Under the pieces are notes generated by a model. The model made no database searches and had not been told where the DNA came from. It saw only the letters and a list, made by a program, of their open reading frames with translations. DNA of 64,000 nucleotides from Nepenthes gracilis. Its lineage: Eukaryota; Streptophyta; Magnoliopsida; Caryophyllales; Nepenthaceae. This document shows positions 1 to 11,078 of the stretch, piece by piece; the first letter of the stretch is position 1, and each line of letters begins with the position of its first letter. The translations under genes and the position numbers were made by a program. The DNA lies in the NCBI GenBank assembly GCA_033239525.1, contig BSYO01000015.1, forward strand, positions 17,297,713 to 17,361,712, read 5' to 3'.

Positions 1-1597
1 CCCTACAATACTGAATAAATAAAATATGTCAATTTTGCATTAGAGGGTGTTACAAATTTTAAGCATTTTATCACTTATCTTGACATTATCTATGAAATTT
101 AGATTATAAATTAAGAAAATATACACTAAAAGGAAAAAAATAACTTATCAAAACTAATAATTCATTAAACATTCTATCTATGTGCTTATAGATTTTGAAT
201 ATCCCCTTAATAAGAGTTGTTGTGGGTATTTATACAATTGAGAACAAAGACAACAACCAAAATAAAAAAAATAAAATAAAATTATTAATTAGATTGGCAG
301 TAATAATTTTGAATGATTTGGATTAGATAAGTAATTATTTTCTTACTTATGAATCGAGAAAGGAATTATTCATAATAATGGTTCAACTTTTGGTCTATAT
401 TTCGTAATAGTTATGTCGCAGTTTTAATAAGTTTATTTAGCTCTAAAAAATTTAAAAATTAACATAAAAAAATTATATATATATATATAAAGAGAAAAAT
501 ATCACATTACTTTAATGTTATAATTTCTTTTATATATTTTCATCAATTTTTTTCCTTATAATTTCGTTAGGAATCAAACATAAAAAAAAATATTTTTACT
601 TATATATTTTTCTTTTTTATATATTTTTAGAAATTCAAATAAATGTTTAATGATATCATCGCCAATAATTCAACACATTTGGCGCATTAAGGGTGTTTTA
701 TCTCTCAAAAAAGATGGAGAGATTTATTTTATCCATCTTGATTATTTATTTTTAAATGAATGATTGTGATTTAATTATTTTAAAATAATTAATTTAGATC
801 AATTTTTTTATTTTTTTTAAATAATTAAACCATAATTATTTATTAAAAATGACTGATAAATATATAAAGAATAAATTTCTTCATTTTTACGACAGATAGA
901 GCTTCCTCAAATCCTACATTTGGCATTAACAAAGGAACCAAATAGAAATAATTAAATCCAATAGTAGAGAGTAATTTGAAAAGCATGCGACCAAAGATCC
1001 TTGGTCTTTATCCTTTTACTAGCTGCACATTCATTATAGCTTGGACTTTTTCGTAAATCGGTTTGAAATATTTGTTAATGACAGCCTATCGCATGATAAT
1101 AGTAACTTTTCCTCTATTATAATCGAAGTTTGAAGTATTATTTGTTGAGATAAGTACTTCAATGTGAGTTTTATACTCTTTTGCATATATATTTTCTATT
1201 GTAATTGAACTGTGCCTAAGTGTCTTTTGATGCATGCATGTGTATAACTCAGACCAAATGCTCACTCCTAAAGGCTAGATGGGCATAGGATATATAGAAT
1301 GTTTATACTTAATACACGCATACCACTCACATATATGCGAGTAAATCTTTGAAGTTCAAATGCAGATGCCCTAGACAAAAGTATAAATGCTTTCTTCTGT
1401 TTTTAGTGTAGTTACATGAATCATTTTTCAAAACCAATTGAGTGTTGAATTGAAAAAAAAAAAAAAAAAAAAGAAAAGAAAAGAAGGCGGATGAGATTTT
1501 GCAAACTATTTGGGTTTTGAATCGTATTATAATATTCGCCATTCTAGGTACATCGTTCAATTTATTGTTTTGAATTCTTTGCCGATGGTTTATCTCA
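1..1597. other. AT-rich stretch, no gene seen
   Basis: A/T homopolymer runs, a short (TA)n tract near 473-490 and a long purine tract at 1453-1486 dominate. The few open frames are short and low in complexity. It lies beside a copy of CAD 3' flank (1600-2395), so it may be sequence downstream of another CAD copy beyond the left edge; that is inference. Confidence 0.5.
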
Positions 1598-1599
1598 TT

Positions 1600-2395
1600 T
1601 GCTCTAAAATTGTTCATTGCTTAGTTTGCGTATGTTTTGTAATGAAGTTGAATGTAGTTTTGATGTGTTTATTACAACCAGACTCACATATGGTATAGAT
1701 ATTCAAATGCAAAGTCTTCTGATTTTTTTTTTATTTTTAAACAGTCTTTCTATGTAAAATTTGTGTGTTTGTTTATATTATAGGTATTACTCTTTATATG
1801 TGTATTATTATGTTAACTTTTTATAGATTAAACCAAAATAATTAATCATTGTAAAGATTTGTTCTTATTTTTATGTCAATAAAGTTTTTGTGAATTGACC
1901 CCCAACAGAAGTAAGAAGATGTCTTGTTTTTCTTCCTTCCTTTTTATAGGATTGTTGCATTGAGCAAGTACACAATTAAGTACTTCTAATATTTAAGTGT
2001 TATAGCTATCTTTTAGATAAGTACTAGCACTATGATGACCCAAATCGAAATCACCTAATCCGGTCTAAATCAATTGTGTAAAAAAAATATAATTAAAAAT
2101 ATATATCATAAATAAAATATCAATAATAAATATTATCTCTTTAAAATAAAAAAATTATAAATATTTATAGTATTTTAATTTTTGAGAATGCAATCAAGAT
2201 AAAAACATTTAAAAATTAAAAAAATAATAAATGAGTTTCATAATTTTTCATCATGAATCTTCTAGATTTCAAGATTTTCTTACCAAAACCTTTGCAACAA
2301 ATGTATAATCTCTTCTGACTCACTATAGACCTTCTCTACTCTTGAACTAAGAAAGCGTTAGGGTGAACTAATTGGCCAACAAGTGAATATAATTA
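1600..2395 (+). repeat. Copy of CAD-A 3'-flanking DNA (inverted relative to 33521-32705)
   Basis: Read on plus, this stretch follows the minus strand of 33521-32705 over about 800 bp with many small changes. Shared landmarks are the segment around attgttcattg, the word cagactcacatat, the cttccttcctttt block, and a tract starting near 2029 with gacccaaatcgaaatcac. The part from about 2029 to 2400 looks like the start of a long LTR-like element also present at 33091 and below. Cop1 is inserted at 2400/2401, so the copy is cut there. It suggests a plus-strand CAD paralogue to the left of the window. Confidence 0.7.
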
Positions 2396-2400
2396 ATAAT

Positions 2401-3458
2401 TGAAAAAGGACTTTTTGTTCTAAATTTTACAATCAAGTAGCGAAAGTAATAAAAATTAAATATTCAATACACGTAAAAAATATTTATTTCTAGATACTAA
2501 CGATAATAACAAGCATGCAAAATATAAAAGATCATAAACAATAATAAAAATACACAATTTTTGGTGACGAAGGAAAAACTTGATACCCACGGTAATCGAG
2601 AAAAATCCTCCGAGCTTCAACGGCCAGGGAAGCAATGTATTATGAAAATCAACTTACAAATCGGATGATAACGATGCGCTAATCTAGCCAACTTACTTCC
2701 GTCTTGTGATTCCTACCAAAAACTCCTTGGATTTGCCCGTGACAACGGAATCAGATACCTTCTAGTCTTCACGTCAATCTTCCTTCTTGAGCCACTTGAA
2801 TTACCAAAAACAATCGGGTTTCCTTCTCCAACGTACCAACGTCTTCAACGAAGGTAGAAGAATGGAAGTGTTTAAACGGTAAAGAGAAAATGTAGAGAAA
2901 ACTTGTTAGAATATGAATCATAATGTTATAGATTTTGGTTTTCTCAAATGGAGCAAGATCAATGGAGTATAAACAAGTGGGGCACGAAACTGATCTGCCA
3001 AGAGTCCTAGAGTTTTAAAAATATAAGATAAGTATTTATAGAGGGCGCAATAAAATACATTCAAAAATTGCCCGTTGCCTCGGCCCTCGAGTGTAGCTCA
3101 AGCACACGGCGGGCACATAGAGGGTTTCCAGAGAACCCTATGTGCGCTCGACTGAAAAAAGGGCGAGCATCGAGCACAGCCTTTCGAGATTTTGCGTTTG
3201 AGTACGTGGTGAGCTCATGGTGAACGCAAGGTTTCGAGTTTTTGGGGTAGAGCAGGTAGAAAGCTCATGGAGAGTGCGAGGCCTTGGGATTTTAGGCTCG
3301 AGCGGCTGGAGAGCACACGGCAGGCGCGGCATCTATAGAAGGCAGAACGGATAGCAATGGATGTATAATGAAGCAGCACTTCGACAATCTATAACTCGAC
3401 ATCGATGTAATATTACATATGGTTACAGAATATGCCAATCATAAAAATAATCCTAACA
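2401..3458 (-). repeat. Cop1 3' LTR, 1058 bp
   Basis: Begins TGAAAA and ends CTAACA on plus (TG...CA). It matches the solo LTR at 61159-62214 (1056 bp) and the LTR at 59165-60261 along its length, for example the segment with ggtgacgaagg and the following tcaacggccaggga. CTCGAG-type words seen in the solo LTR are partly decayed here, which fits an older copy. Confidence 0.85.
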
Positions 3459-3779
3459 AATTTTTGCTTTGACAATTCCGTGACAAAATCTATAAAAAAT
3501 AAAATACATACAATAGAAGTACTGGTTCAGGCACCACCGAGATAGAGCCCGTGTACATAAAAATTTACGCCTAGTGAGAAATACAAATGATACAATAAGA
3601 AAATGTATAAATCTGCACTAGTATTACTGTGTCAATATTGTGACTACCACGTCAATACTGTAACTGAGTTACCTGGTCAAATAGGGCTAGTATCACAAAG
3701 GCATATATAAGATGATAACAATAGAAGTAGAAAACTAATATGCAGTAGTAAAAGTAATGAAAAAAAACTAGCAGTATAT

Positions 3780-3900
3780 AAATCCAAGACAAACTCCCCC
3801 TCACGAAAATAACATGTCTCCCCCTAACATAAATAGTCACGTCTCCCCTAATCCCCCTTATCAAAGTGAAACAGGTCTCCCCCTTTTTATCATGAATGGC
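3780..3900 (-). other. Repeated polypurine-type blocks upstream of Cop1 3' LTR
   Basis: Plus strand shows several ctccccct or tcccccttat words in about 120 bp; on minus these are AGGGGGAG blocks. The same arrangement is at about 60580-60740 in CopB. One may serve as the polypurine tract, but they lie over 300 bp from the LTR edge at 3458, so the true tract is uncertain. Confidence 0.4.
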
Positions 3901-3936
3901 CAAGGGGTAATAAAACTTGCTTTTCTTGACCCATAT

Positions 3937-5603
3937 TTATCTCACCAAATTCATTTTCTCATTCAATATTTTTACCTGTTCATTTAATTTCAGAATGTGA
4001 TTAACAAGTTTATTCATTTTTAGCCATTGTCTTTGGTTGTGCGGAAAATTCATGGTGTAGTAGTGGGGACGAATGAGGCCAATCTTTCCACAAGCATGAC
4101 AATCTGGCAGAAATTTTGTGGATTTGTTTATGACTTTTTGGCTATATGAATCAGCCAAATGATTTGAGTTAAATATGTTGTCCACACGTCGAGGCGTTTG
4201 CTTAGTGATTTTGGATTTCTAGCATTGTGGTGTGAAATTTTTATGGCGGGAATGAAAATAGTTTTAGGTTTCACACCATTTTGGGGAATGCTCTCAACAT
4301 ATCCCAAACCTTGTTTATTTTCACTAATTTTTTCCAATATGAGTATATGATCTAATTTTTTGGACCCATTTAAAAATAGTTTTAAATCATATCTAGTAAC
4401 CTCAAGTTCAGATTCTAGAGTTGTGATTTATTTAGTAAATGAGTTTTTTAGATTCTCAACTTCTTAAACTTTAGTATCTAACTCGAATTTTTGAGCTAAT
4501 TTTTCTTTTTCCAAATCTATGACTCTACTGTTTAAGGTTTTATTTAGTTTCTTTACTTTAAGTATTCTCTAAACAGTTTATCATATGCTTCTTCAAGCCT
4601 ATCAAATTCAACTTCTAACTCATCCTCAGAGTTATCAGATTTATTAAAGTTTTCTACTAAATTGCCATACATTGAGGTTATAAAGGCTATGTACTTGACA
4701 GGGTCATCTTCAGAACATTTTTCAATATCTTCTTCTTCGTCATTGTTTAAGGTCACATTAACTTTGAAAGTTTGACTTTGTTAGCGTTTAAGGTTTGGGC
4801 ATTCAGCTCTGATAGTGGCCAAACCCTTTACATTTATGGCATTGAATTCCTTGAGTATTTTTTTGATTTGAAATCCTTGAATTCACGTTGGTCTTTCTTC
4901 TCAAATTTAGATGAACGTTTTAAATCCACATCAAATTTATTTGATGAATATTTATTTTTCTTTCAAAAATTTTTTAAAATTCTTAACAAATAAGAAAAAA
5001 TCATTATCACTACACGATTCTTCATCGGAATCTTGATTTCTCTCTTTTCTACTTGATTTTAGAGTAATTGGTTTATTCTTTCTTGACTGTGGTAGTGTGT
5101 ACTCATAAGTTTGAAGGGACTTTACAAGTTCTTCTATTTTTAATTTATCTAAATCTTTGTTTTCTTCAATAGTAGTAACTTTTGCTTTAAATCGTTCAGG
5201 TAAAGATCGTAAAACTTTTCTAATAATTCTATTTTTAGGGATTTGATCTCCTAAATTAAACGTGAAATTTATAATATCATTTAATTGCGTATAGAATTCA
5301 TCAAATGTCTCGTCATCTTTCATTCAATTTCTTCGAATCTAGTGGTGAACATTTACAATTTTAAATTTTTAACCAATTTAGTACCTTCATGAATGATTTC
5401 AAGAATGTCCCACGTATCTTTAGAGGTTTCACACATTGAAATACGTTTAAACTCATTGGGTGATACAGCCATAAAAATAGCATGTAACCCATTACTATTC
5501 CAGTTACAAGTATCAAGTTTTTCTTTTGACAACAAAAATAGAACTTTTGGTTTATCACCACTCTTGGGTGGAGTCCACCCAATTTGAGTACTGGCCTATA
5601 CAC
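3937..5603 (-). pseudogene. Cop1 gag remnant (UBN2-type, two zinc knuckles)
   Basis: Read on minus, pieces in several frames form one gag. An N-terminal part at 5603-5353 contains WDILEIIHEGT-type residues. At 5323-4952 comes a UBN2-type segment with FDEFYTQLNDI and LRSLPERFKAKVTTIEE. A CCHC knuckle near 4845-4795 reads CHKCKGFGHYQ and is split by a frameshift before its last Cys. An acidic, coiled-coil-prone segment follows at 4756-4553. A second knuckle near 4110-4070 reads CHACGKIGLIRPHYY, with its His and last Cys lost. In retroelements gag forms the particle that packages the RNA. Frameshifts and stops make this copy non-functional. Family call is confident; exact ends are not. Confidence 0.75.
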
Positions 5604-5736
5604 GCTAATCCATTAATTTGATAAATGCTCTCATATGGACCTTCCAATATGTATAGTTACTCCCATCAAAGAAGGAAAGAACGGAGAAAGATTGACTAGT
5701 ATGCATCTAGATCGAGGTCGTGGATCAGGGTGAATA

Positions 5737-5746
5737 TCTGATACCA
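5737..5746 (-). other. Cop1 primer-binding site (initiator tRNA-Met type)
   Basis: Minus strand reads TGGTATCAGA, the standard start of the plant copia site complementary to initiator methionine tRNA. It sits two bases inside the LTR edge at 5749, which fixes the element's orientation and the LTR boundary. Confidence 0.9.
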
Positions 5747-5748
5747 AT

Positions 5749-5880
5749 TGAAAATGGACTTTTTATCCTAAATTTTACAATCAAGTTTCTTTCAATCAAG
5801 TTTTAACCCCGGTAAAAATAGCGGAAGCAATAAAAATTAAATATTCAATACACGTAAAGGATATTTATTTGTAAATTCTA
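5749..5880 (-). repeat. Cop1 5' LTR, truncated
   Basis: About 130 bp parallel the start of the LTR at 2401 (TGAAAATGGAC, then the word tattcaatacacgtaaa). After about 5880 the match stops and unrelated AT-rich repeats begin. Confidence 0.75.
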
Positions 5881-5891
5881 ATGAATGTGAT

Positions 5892-6373
5892 GGAAAATAA
5901 CTTTGAGTGATGACTTTTGTAGAAAATTCTTCGTATAAGAAGTAAATCATCCACAAAAAAGATTAATATTTTTTAACACACCAACTTAAATCCATAAATT
6001 TGATCACCAAATTTTCGTAAAATTTGTATAGAGAAAGATACAGCTACCTAAACAAGCTCCATCCAAGCTTGATAGTTTCCGATGAGATAGGAACTTATAC
6101 CCTTGATGTAAGGTTCGAGTCTTTAATTAATAAAAATTATAATTAATTAAGTTAATATAATTAAAATTGAGATCAAATGATATGAAAAATAATAAATTCA
6201 AGTGATAACTTTTATAAAAAGTTTTTTATATAAGAAGAAAATCACCCACATAAATGATTAATATTTTTTAAGGCACTAACTCAAATCCATAAATTTGATC
6301 ACCAAATTTTCATAAAATTTGCATAGAGAAAGATATAGCTACCTAAGCAAGCTCCATCCAGTTTTGATATTTG
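5892..6373. repeat. Direct duplication of a ~190-bp AT-rich segment
   Basis: 5892-6082 and 6183-6373 are close copies; both contain aaatccataaatttgatcac and end in gctccatcca. A ~100-bp AT-rich spacer separates them. No coding potential is seen; they may be fragments of another LTR. Nothing recognisable follows at 6374-6479. Confidence 0.7.
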
Positions 6374-6479
6374 CATCCATAATCACGAGGATGGATGCAC
6401 CAAGATAATCTTCCATCTATTTTGTCCAAAAATCAATTGTCTTAAAAGATAAAGTCACCGTTAAAAATATTATAAACGG

Positions 6480-6840
6480 GTAAGATCAAAATAGATAGAT
6501 AAATATTATATTAATTAAAACTATTTTAAAAGATAATTATTAAAAGCTTTCAATATATATTTATATTGTTTAGTAGAATTTATGCAGCAATATGAGTTGG
6601 GGTTTGTGTTGAAAAGACCAAAAGTAGAATAAAAAAGGGTTCCTTAATTACTTTGAAGAGTAGCACCAATGCCTTGAATTAAAATATCTGCAAAAATATT
6701 AAAATTTTTATTGATTTAAATTAATTTCACATTTACATTTAATTTATAATAACTTTACAAAAATAATAACAAATTATACAGTAGTCCCCCCAAACTTATA
6801 TTAAAATTTTTTTCATGTTTTATTTCCCATCATCATCTTT
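6480..6840 (+). repeat. CAD upstream flank, distal part (matches 38680-38330 inverted)
   Basis: The run from taagatcaaaatagatag to cccatcatcatcttt follows the minus strand of 38680-38330, including the agcaccaatgcct block and cagtagtcc. It is upstream DNA of a plus-oriented CAD copy, cut at 6840/6841 by Tat1. It resumes at 14718, is cut again by Tat2, and resumes at 27756. Confidence 0.75.
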
Positions 6841-8017
6841 TGATGGGTACACCAAAAATTGGCTGGCCCCACAAAAGTTAAAGGCCCAAGACGACGGTCA
6901 ACACTCTAACGACCCAATTGAAAAACGGGCCCAAGAGCTGAAAAGCCCAGGGCGGTCAACGCTGGCGTTGACCGTCGGGCGGCCAACTTCCAAACAGACA
7001 GTCAACTCAAACGTTGACCGTCTGCCTTACGCGCATTGGGTCCAAAGAGGCTCTTCTACAGTAATGGGCCTGGCTAACTCAGACCCATGGCCTATCTGGC
7101 GGCTGACGACGGATATCCTTCTAAGGGCGGCCAACACGCACGCAGACGGTCAAATTGAGCGTTAACCGTCCGCGTTTTGCACGTTGAGCTCCAAGAAGCC
7201 TTTCAACAGTAACGGGCTTGACCCATTTAGGCTCACCAATCATTAAAAGGCCAACAACGATTCTCCAAGGATATTCCACGATCTCAGCAGGCACCAAAAG
7301 GGACACTAGCAATATTGGCGCCCTTCAAAGAAGGAAAGCGCCGGATCTTTCCAATTCCTTGTCAACCAAGGCACTCCAACGGTAATATGCTGAGGAGGAA
7401 AGAAACCAACTTGGAAAGATTTTGGCCGCCTCACAAGGAAATAATCTCGATCAGCATGGCAACTGGCATCAGCTCCAAAGGGCAAGCCAGCCAGCAAATC
7501 AGGAAGGTGATCACTCTTTCCAAAGAAGGAGGATCGACCTCTCAGCTACAAAAGAAACCCTTGACCCACCATCAAGGGCATGCGTTCTTCCATACTTTTG
7601 ACCACCTATGCTTTCTTGAAGGCATCCAGTTGCATACATTTCCTAGGACGATCGGGTGCTCATAGAAGTCCGGCCTTCTCGCCACTTTCATCCTCCAAAA
7701 TATCCTAAGGCACACAAGCGCGCCTCTCACGGCCATTTACTGCCTTCCCATCTTCCAAATTCAAGAAGACCTCACGTCTCTTTTATATCTGGATCAAACA
7801 CTCAAACTCTCTCTCTCTCTATTTTCAGTTTCTTCCTTTTGAAGACTGTTTTACTGATTTGAGCGTCGGAGTATTTTCGGTGGGACAACTTTCCGCCGAA
7901 CACACTGACCTCTTGTTCTGTTTAGTGGTGCACAGGATCCAACTCAGGGAACGGAGCCGGAGCCAAGACAGGAAAATCATCCGAATCTGTTCGAAGTTCG
8001 GATCCAGAGACGCATCA
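6841..8017 (+). repeat. Tat1 5' LTR, 1177 bp
   Basis: TG...CA ends with short inverted termini TGATG/CATCA. The first 330 bp contain three inverted W-box pairs: 6953-6974 (CGGTCAACG...CGTTGACCG), 6995-7024 and about 7145-7170. A CT-rich run is at 7805-7820. The LTR would hold promoter and poly(A) functions; exact U3/R/U5 limits are not visible. Confidence 0.88.
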
Positions 8018-8018
8018 T

Positions 8019-8037
8019 TGGCAACGTCTGTGGGAAG
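8019..8037 (+). other. Tat1 primer-binding site
   Basis: The sequence two bases inside the LTR, TGGCAACGTCTGTGGGAAG, occupies the primer-site position and resembles the TGGCGC..GTCTGTGGGAA sites usual in Tat elements. Tat2 has a diverged version at the same place on minus (near 27006-26985). I do not assign the tRNA. Confidence 0.65.
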
Positions 8038-8101
8038 CGCTTACAAAAGCCTACCACTAAAATCTGCACAAACTCTTTCTCTGTCACCTTCTGATTCTGC
8101 A

Positions 8102-8270
8102 ATGGTGAACACGAGAGCCCAAGCTAGCGACCCCGCTAGAGACACTGCTAACCCTGACCAGGACCACGCTGCTGGTGCCATGGTGTGGGGCCACAAAGTG
8201 AGTCCCATGACCAGCCTTACGGCAAGAATCGGTGGAGCAGCCCATGATGGGCCAATAATCACCTGTTTCA
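8102..8270 (+). pseudogene. Tat1 gag N-terminal remnant
   Basis: An ATG at 8102, about 85 bp after the primer site, opens MVNTRAQASDPARD, an N-terminus of the kind seen in Ty3/Gypsy gag. The frame stays open, but near 8265-8275 the gag sequence stops and RNase H sequence begins in another frame. The rest of gag, protease and reverse transcriptase are missing. A single large internal deletion is the simplest reading. Confidence 0.6.
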
Positions 8271-8273
8271 ACT

Positions 8274-10027
8274 ACTTTGCACACAGAAAACGAAGAACAA
8301 CCCGACGAGGTCCCAGAATGGACACTCCACGTGGACGGATCGTCCACGGACAGTGGCAGCGGAGCAGGGGTGATCCTTACGACCCTTGATGGATTCAAGA
8401 TCAAGTATTCCCTAAAGCTTGACTTTCAGGCGACCAACAACGTCGCCGAGTACGAAGCCCTGCTAGCTGGCTTACGATTAGCAAAAGAGTGCTCTGCCAA
8501 GAGGTTGGCGGTTTACAGCGACTCCGAACTAGTCGTCAACTAGGTCAATGGGGGCTTTGAGGCGAACAACCCTTCCTTGGCCAGGTACCTGGCAAAGGCA
8601 AGGGAGGCCGTCTAGGGTTTCGACAAACTGACTCTAGTTCACGTTTCTCGAACTGAAAATTGGAAGGTAGATCTATTAGCTAGAGCAGCTGCTACCGAAA
8701 ACCCAGAACAGTATTCGAGGGACATGCGGGAGATCCTGAATGCTCTCAGCATAGAGAAACATGAGGCAATGTAGATTTTCGAGACGGAAAATTGGATGAC
8801 GCCTACCTTAGATACTTGGCTGACGGATCACTCTTAGAGGACGCCGAAAGAGCCAAGCGAATTAAAAAGATAGCTGGCTGGTACACAGTAGTCGATGGGC
8901 GGCTGTATCGCCGTAGGTACTCAACATCGTACCTCCGTTGTCTATCTCCCAAGGAGGCCGACTACGCACTGAGCAAAGTTCATCTCGGGATTTGTGGATC
9001 ACACGTAGGCGGAAAAAACCTGGCCTTCAAGATCATGCAACATGGCTATTAGTGGCCCTCGATAAAGAATGACACGCTAGAGTTTGTGAAGAAATGTGAA
9101 AGCTGCCAGCTTCACGGCAACCTTCACCACCAGCCGTTCGCTGACCTGATGTCACTTCAGGCCCCATGGCCCTTCGCGCAATGGGGACTCGATATTCTCG
9201 GCCAGTTTCCCATTGCCACGGGGCAAAGGAAGTTTATCATCGCGGGCATCGACTATTTTACCAAGTGGGTCGAAGCTGTCCCGCTGGCAAAAATCACAGA
9301 ACACAATGCACTGGAATTTCTTCGTCAGAGCATTGTCTGCAGGTTCGGCGTTCCAGAGGTCGTGGTAACCGATAACGGTACCCAATTCACGGAAAAACAC
9401 TTCACCAAGTATTGCACCAGCCTTGGCATCAAGTTGGTCCACACTTCGGTGGCATACCCCCAGGCCAACGGACAGGTGGAAGTTATGAACCGTACGCTAC
9501 TCCACGGGTTAAAGACTAAGCTGGAGGACACTGGGGGCTCCTGAGTTGACGAGCTCCCTTCCGTCCTCTGGTCTTATCGAATAACCCCGAAGGAACCAAC
9601 GCGCGAGACCCCCTTTAGCCTCTGTTACGAGACTGAAGCAGTAATTCCTGTCAAAATCGAACTTTCAAGTCTCAGGGTGGACTCTTTCGACCCACAGACC
9701 AACTCTCAGAAAATCAGGGAGCACTTAGACTTGATAGAGGAAGCCCGTGATGACGCCAGAATACGGACAGCAGCATACCAACACCGAGTTGCCAGGTACT
9801 ATAATAAAAGGGTGAAAGCCCGGCAGTTCGACGTTAGGGACTTAGTCCTACGAGGCATCGAGGCCACAGGCAAGCTGGCCGGCCGCAGCAAGCTCTCTCT
9901 CAACTGGGAGGGACCTTTTCTTGTCTCCGCCGTCTTGCGAAACGGAGCGTACAAACTCCGAAACCAGGATGGAAAGTTGGTCCCACAAACGTGGAACGCA
10001 ACCCACCTCAAGCGATACTTCCAATAG
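8274..10027 (+). pseudogene. Tat1 RNase H - integrase region
   Basis: RNase H (about 8310-8700) keeps WTLHVDGSS, AEYEALLAGLRLA and VYSDSELV. Integrase follows. Its HHCC zinc finger is near 8975-9110 (HLGICGSH and KCESC). The catalytic core shows D in GLDILG, D in VVTDNGTQF and E in ANGQVEVMNR with exactly 35 residues between the last two, so the DDE triad is intact. The C-terminal part ends NATHLKRYFQ-stop at 10027. Integrase joins element cDNA to host DNA in the nucleus. In-frame stops lie near 8541, 8613, 8772, 9050 and 9542, so no full protein can be made. The sequence type is that of Tat-lineage integrases. Confidence 0.9.
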
Positions 10028-10215
10028 GGAACCCAGGTACGCACTCACCCACTTGTGTGCATTCATTAGCATGCTTGTTCTAATTCGGTAAAATAGGGAG
10101 TTTACTTAGCATATAGAATCCTAGGCTTTGTGTGCATACATATGAACTGTGTTTGCCTTGCAGGTTTACTCGACCTAAACTGCCCCTAAGTCGGGAGGGT
10201 CTTCACCATCTCGTT

Positions 10216-10539
10216 AAACCCTAGTCATCTAGGTGGCCCAGAAGTGGTCTGAAACCCTGGTCATCTAGGTGGCCCATAAGCGGTCTAAAACCCTGGGCAT
10301 CCAGGTGGCCCATAAGCGGTCTGAAACCTTGGTCATCCAGGTGGCCCATAAGCGGTCTGAAACCCTGGTCATCCAGGTGGCCCATAAGTGGTCTTAAATC
10401 CTAGTCATCTAGGTGGCCCATGAGCGGTCTGAAATCCTGGTCATCTAGGTGGCCCATGAGCGGTCTTAAACCCTAGTCATCTAGGTTGCCCATGAGCGGT
10501 CTGAAACCTTGGTCATCCAACTGGCCCGATAGCGGTCTA
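10216..10539 (+). repeat. Nine tandem 36-bp repeats 3' of Tat1 pol
   Basis: Units start with AAACC at 10216, 10252, 10288, 10324, 10360, 10396, 10432, 10468 and 10504, an exact 36-bp period. Each contains a near-palindrome CTGGTCATCCAGG/TGGCCC and GCGGTCT. They lie between the integrase stop and the antisense ORF. There are no spacers of varying sequence, so this is not a CRISPR array. Confidence 0.95.
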
Positions 10540-10554
10540 AAAACCTTAGGGGTA

Positions 10555-10960
10555 AGTATGGCACACGCGACGACCTCCTCTCGAGGAGTAGCAACGTCAG
10601 TCAACGATGGTCGAAGGGAGAAACATTTCTTCTCTAACATTAGCAGCCTAAGTCTTCACTCGCACGGCGCCACCAGGCTGGCTAATACAATCGCCTGCCC
10701 AGCTTAAAGATCTTATTCCTTCGGCAGCCAGCCAACCAGGTTGGCCGCCCCACACAGTAACCTTCTCAACGAAAGGGTAGCGTGATCAAACAGTAACGAG
10801 AAGCGTTCCTTCTCTAACACTGACTACTCAAGTTTTCACTTGGTCAGAACCGCAAGGATGGCTAACGCAACCACCTGCCAAGCCTAGGGACTTAGCTCCT
10901 TAGGCAACCAAGCAACGGTCACCGGCCAACTAGGTTGGCCGCCCAATGCAATGATTCACA
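10555..10960 (+). repeat. Imperfect ~190-bp direct duplication in Tat1 3' region
   Basis: Two blocks (about 10555-10765 and 10770-10955) share ttcttctctaacatt/ttccttctctaacac, then a tcttcactcg/tttcacttgg block, a cctgcc..agcc block and end at aggttggccgccc. No protein is indicated. 10961-11078 is a short AT-richer spacer before the antisense ORF's stop. Confidence 0.6.
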
Positions 10961-11078
10961 CAAACACAAAAAGCAATAAAGACAGTAGACACCAATTTGA
11001 AAGAAATTTCTATTTTATTGCTCATAAAGTGTATTACAATTTACACAAAGTCTAAACAAGTAAAAGCAAAATAAAAGG

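Larger units (their letters stand above)
2401..5880 (-). mobile_element. Cop1: gag-only Ty1/copia element (SIRE-like, no pol)
   Basis: On minus the order is truncated 5' LTR (5749-5880), initiator-Met-type primer site, gag remnant, repeated CCCCCT-rich segment, then 3' LTR (2401-3458). The internal region is only about 2.3 kb. I see no protease, integrase, reverse transcriptase or RNase H, so it would need proteins from elsewhere, as described for TR-GAG type elements. The outer edge at 2400/2401 is preceded by ATAAT. The right side breaks off near 5880, where sequence matching the 3' LTR stops, so the second target-site copy is missing. SIRE placement rests on the gag layout (UBN2-type domain, two zinc knuckles, acidic and coiled-coil segments). 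Confidence 0.75.

Noticed and set aside
1327..1617. 96-codon minus frame with a Phe run
   Set aside because: The Phe run is the 1453-1486 purine tract; no similarity.
10216..10539. CRISPR-like look of regular 36-bp repeats
   Set aside because: Units are contiguous with no unique spacers, in plant retrotransposon DNA.
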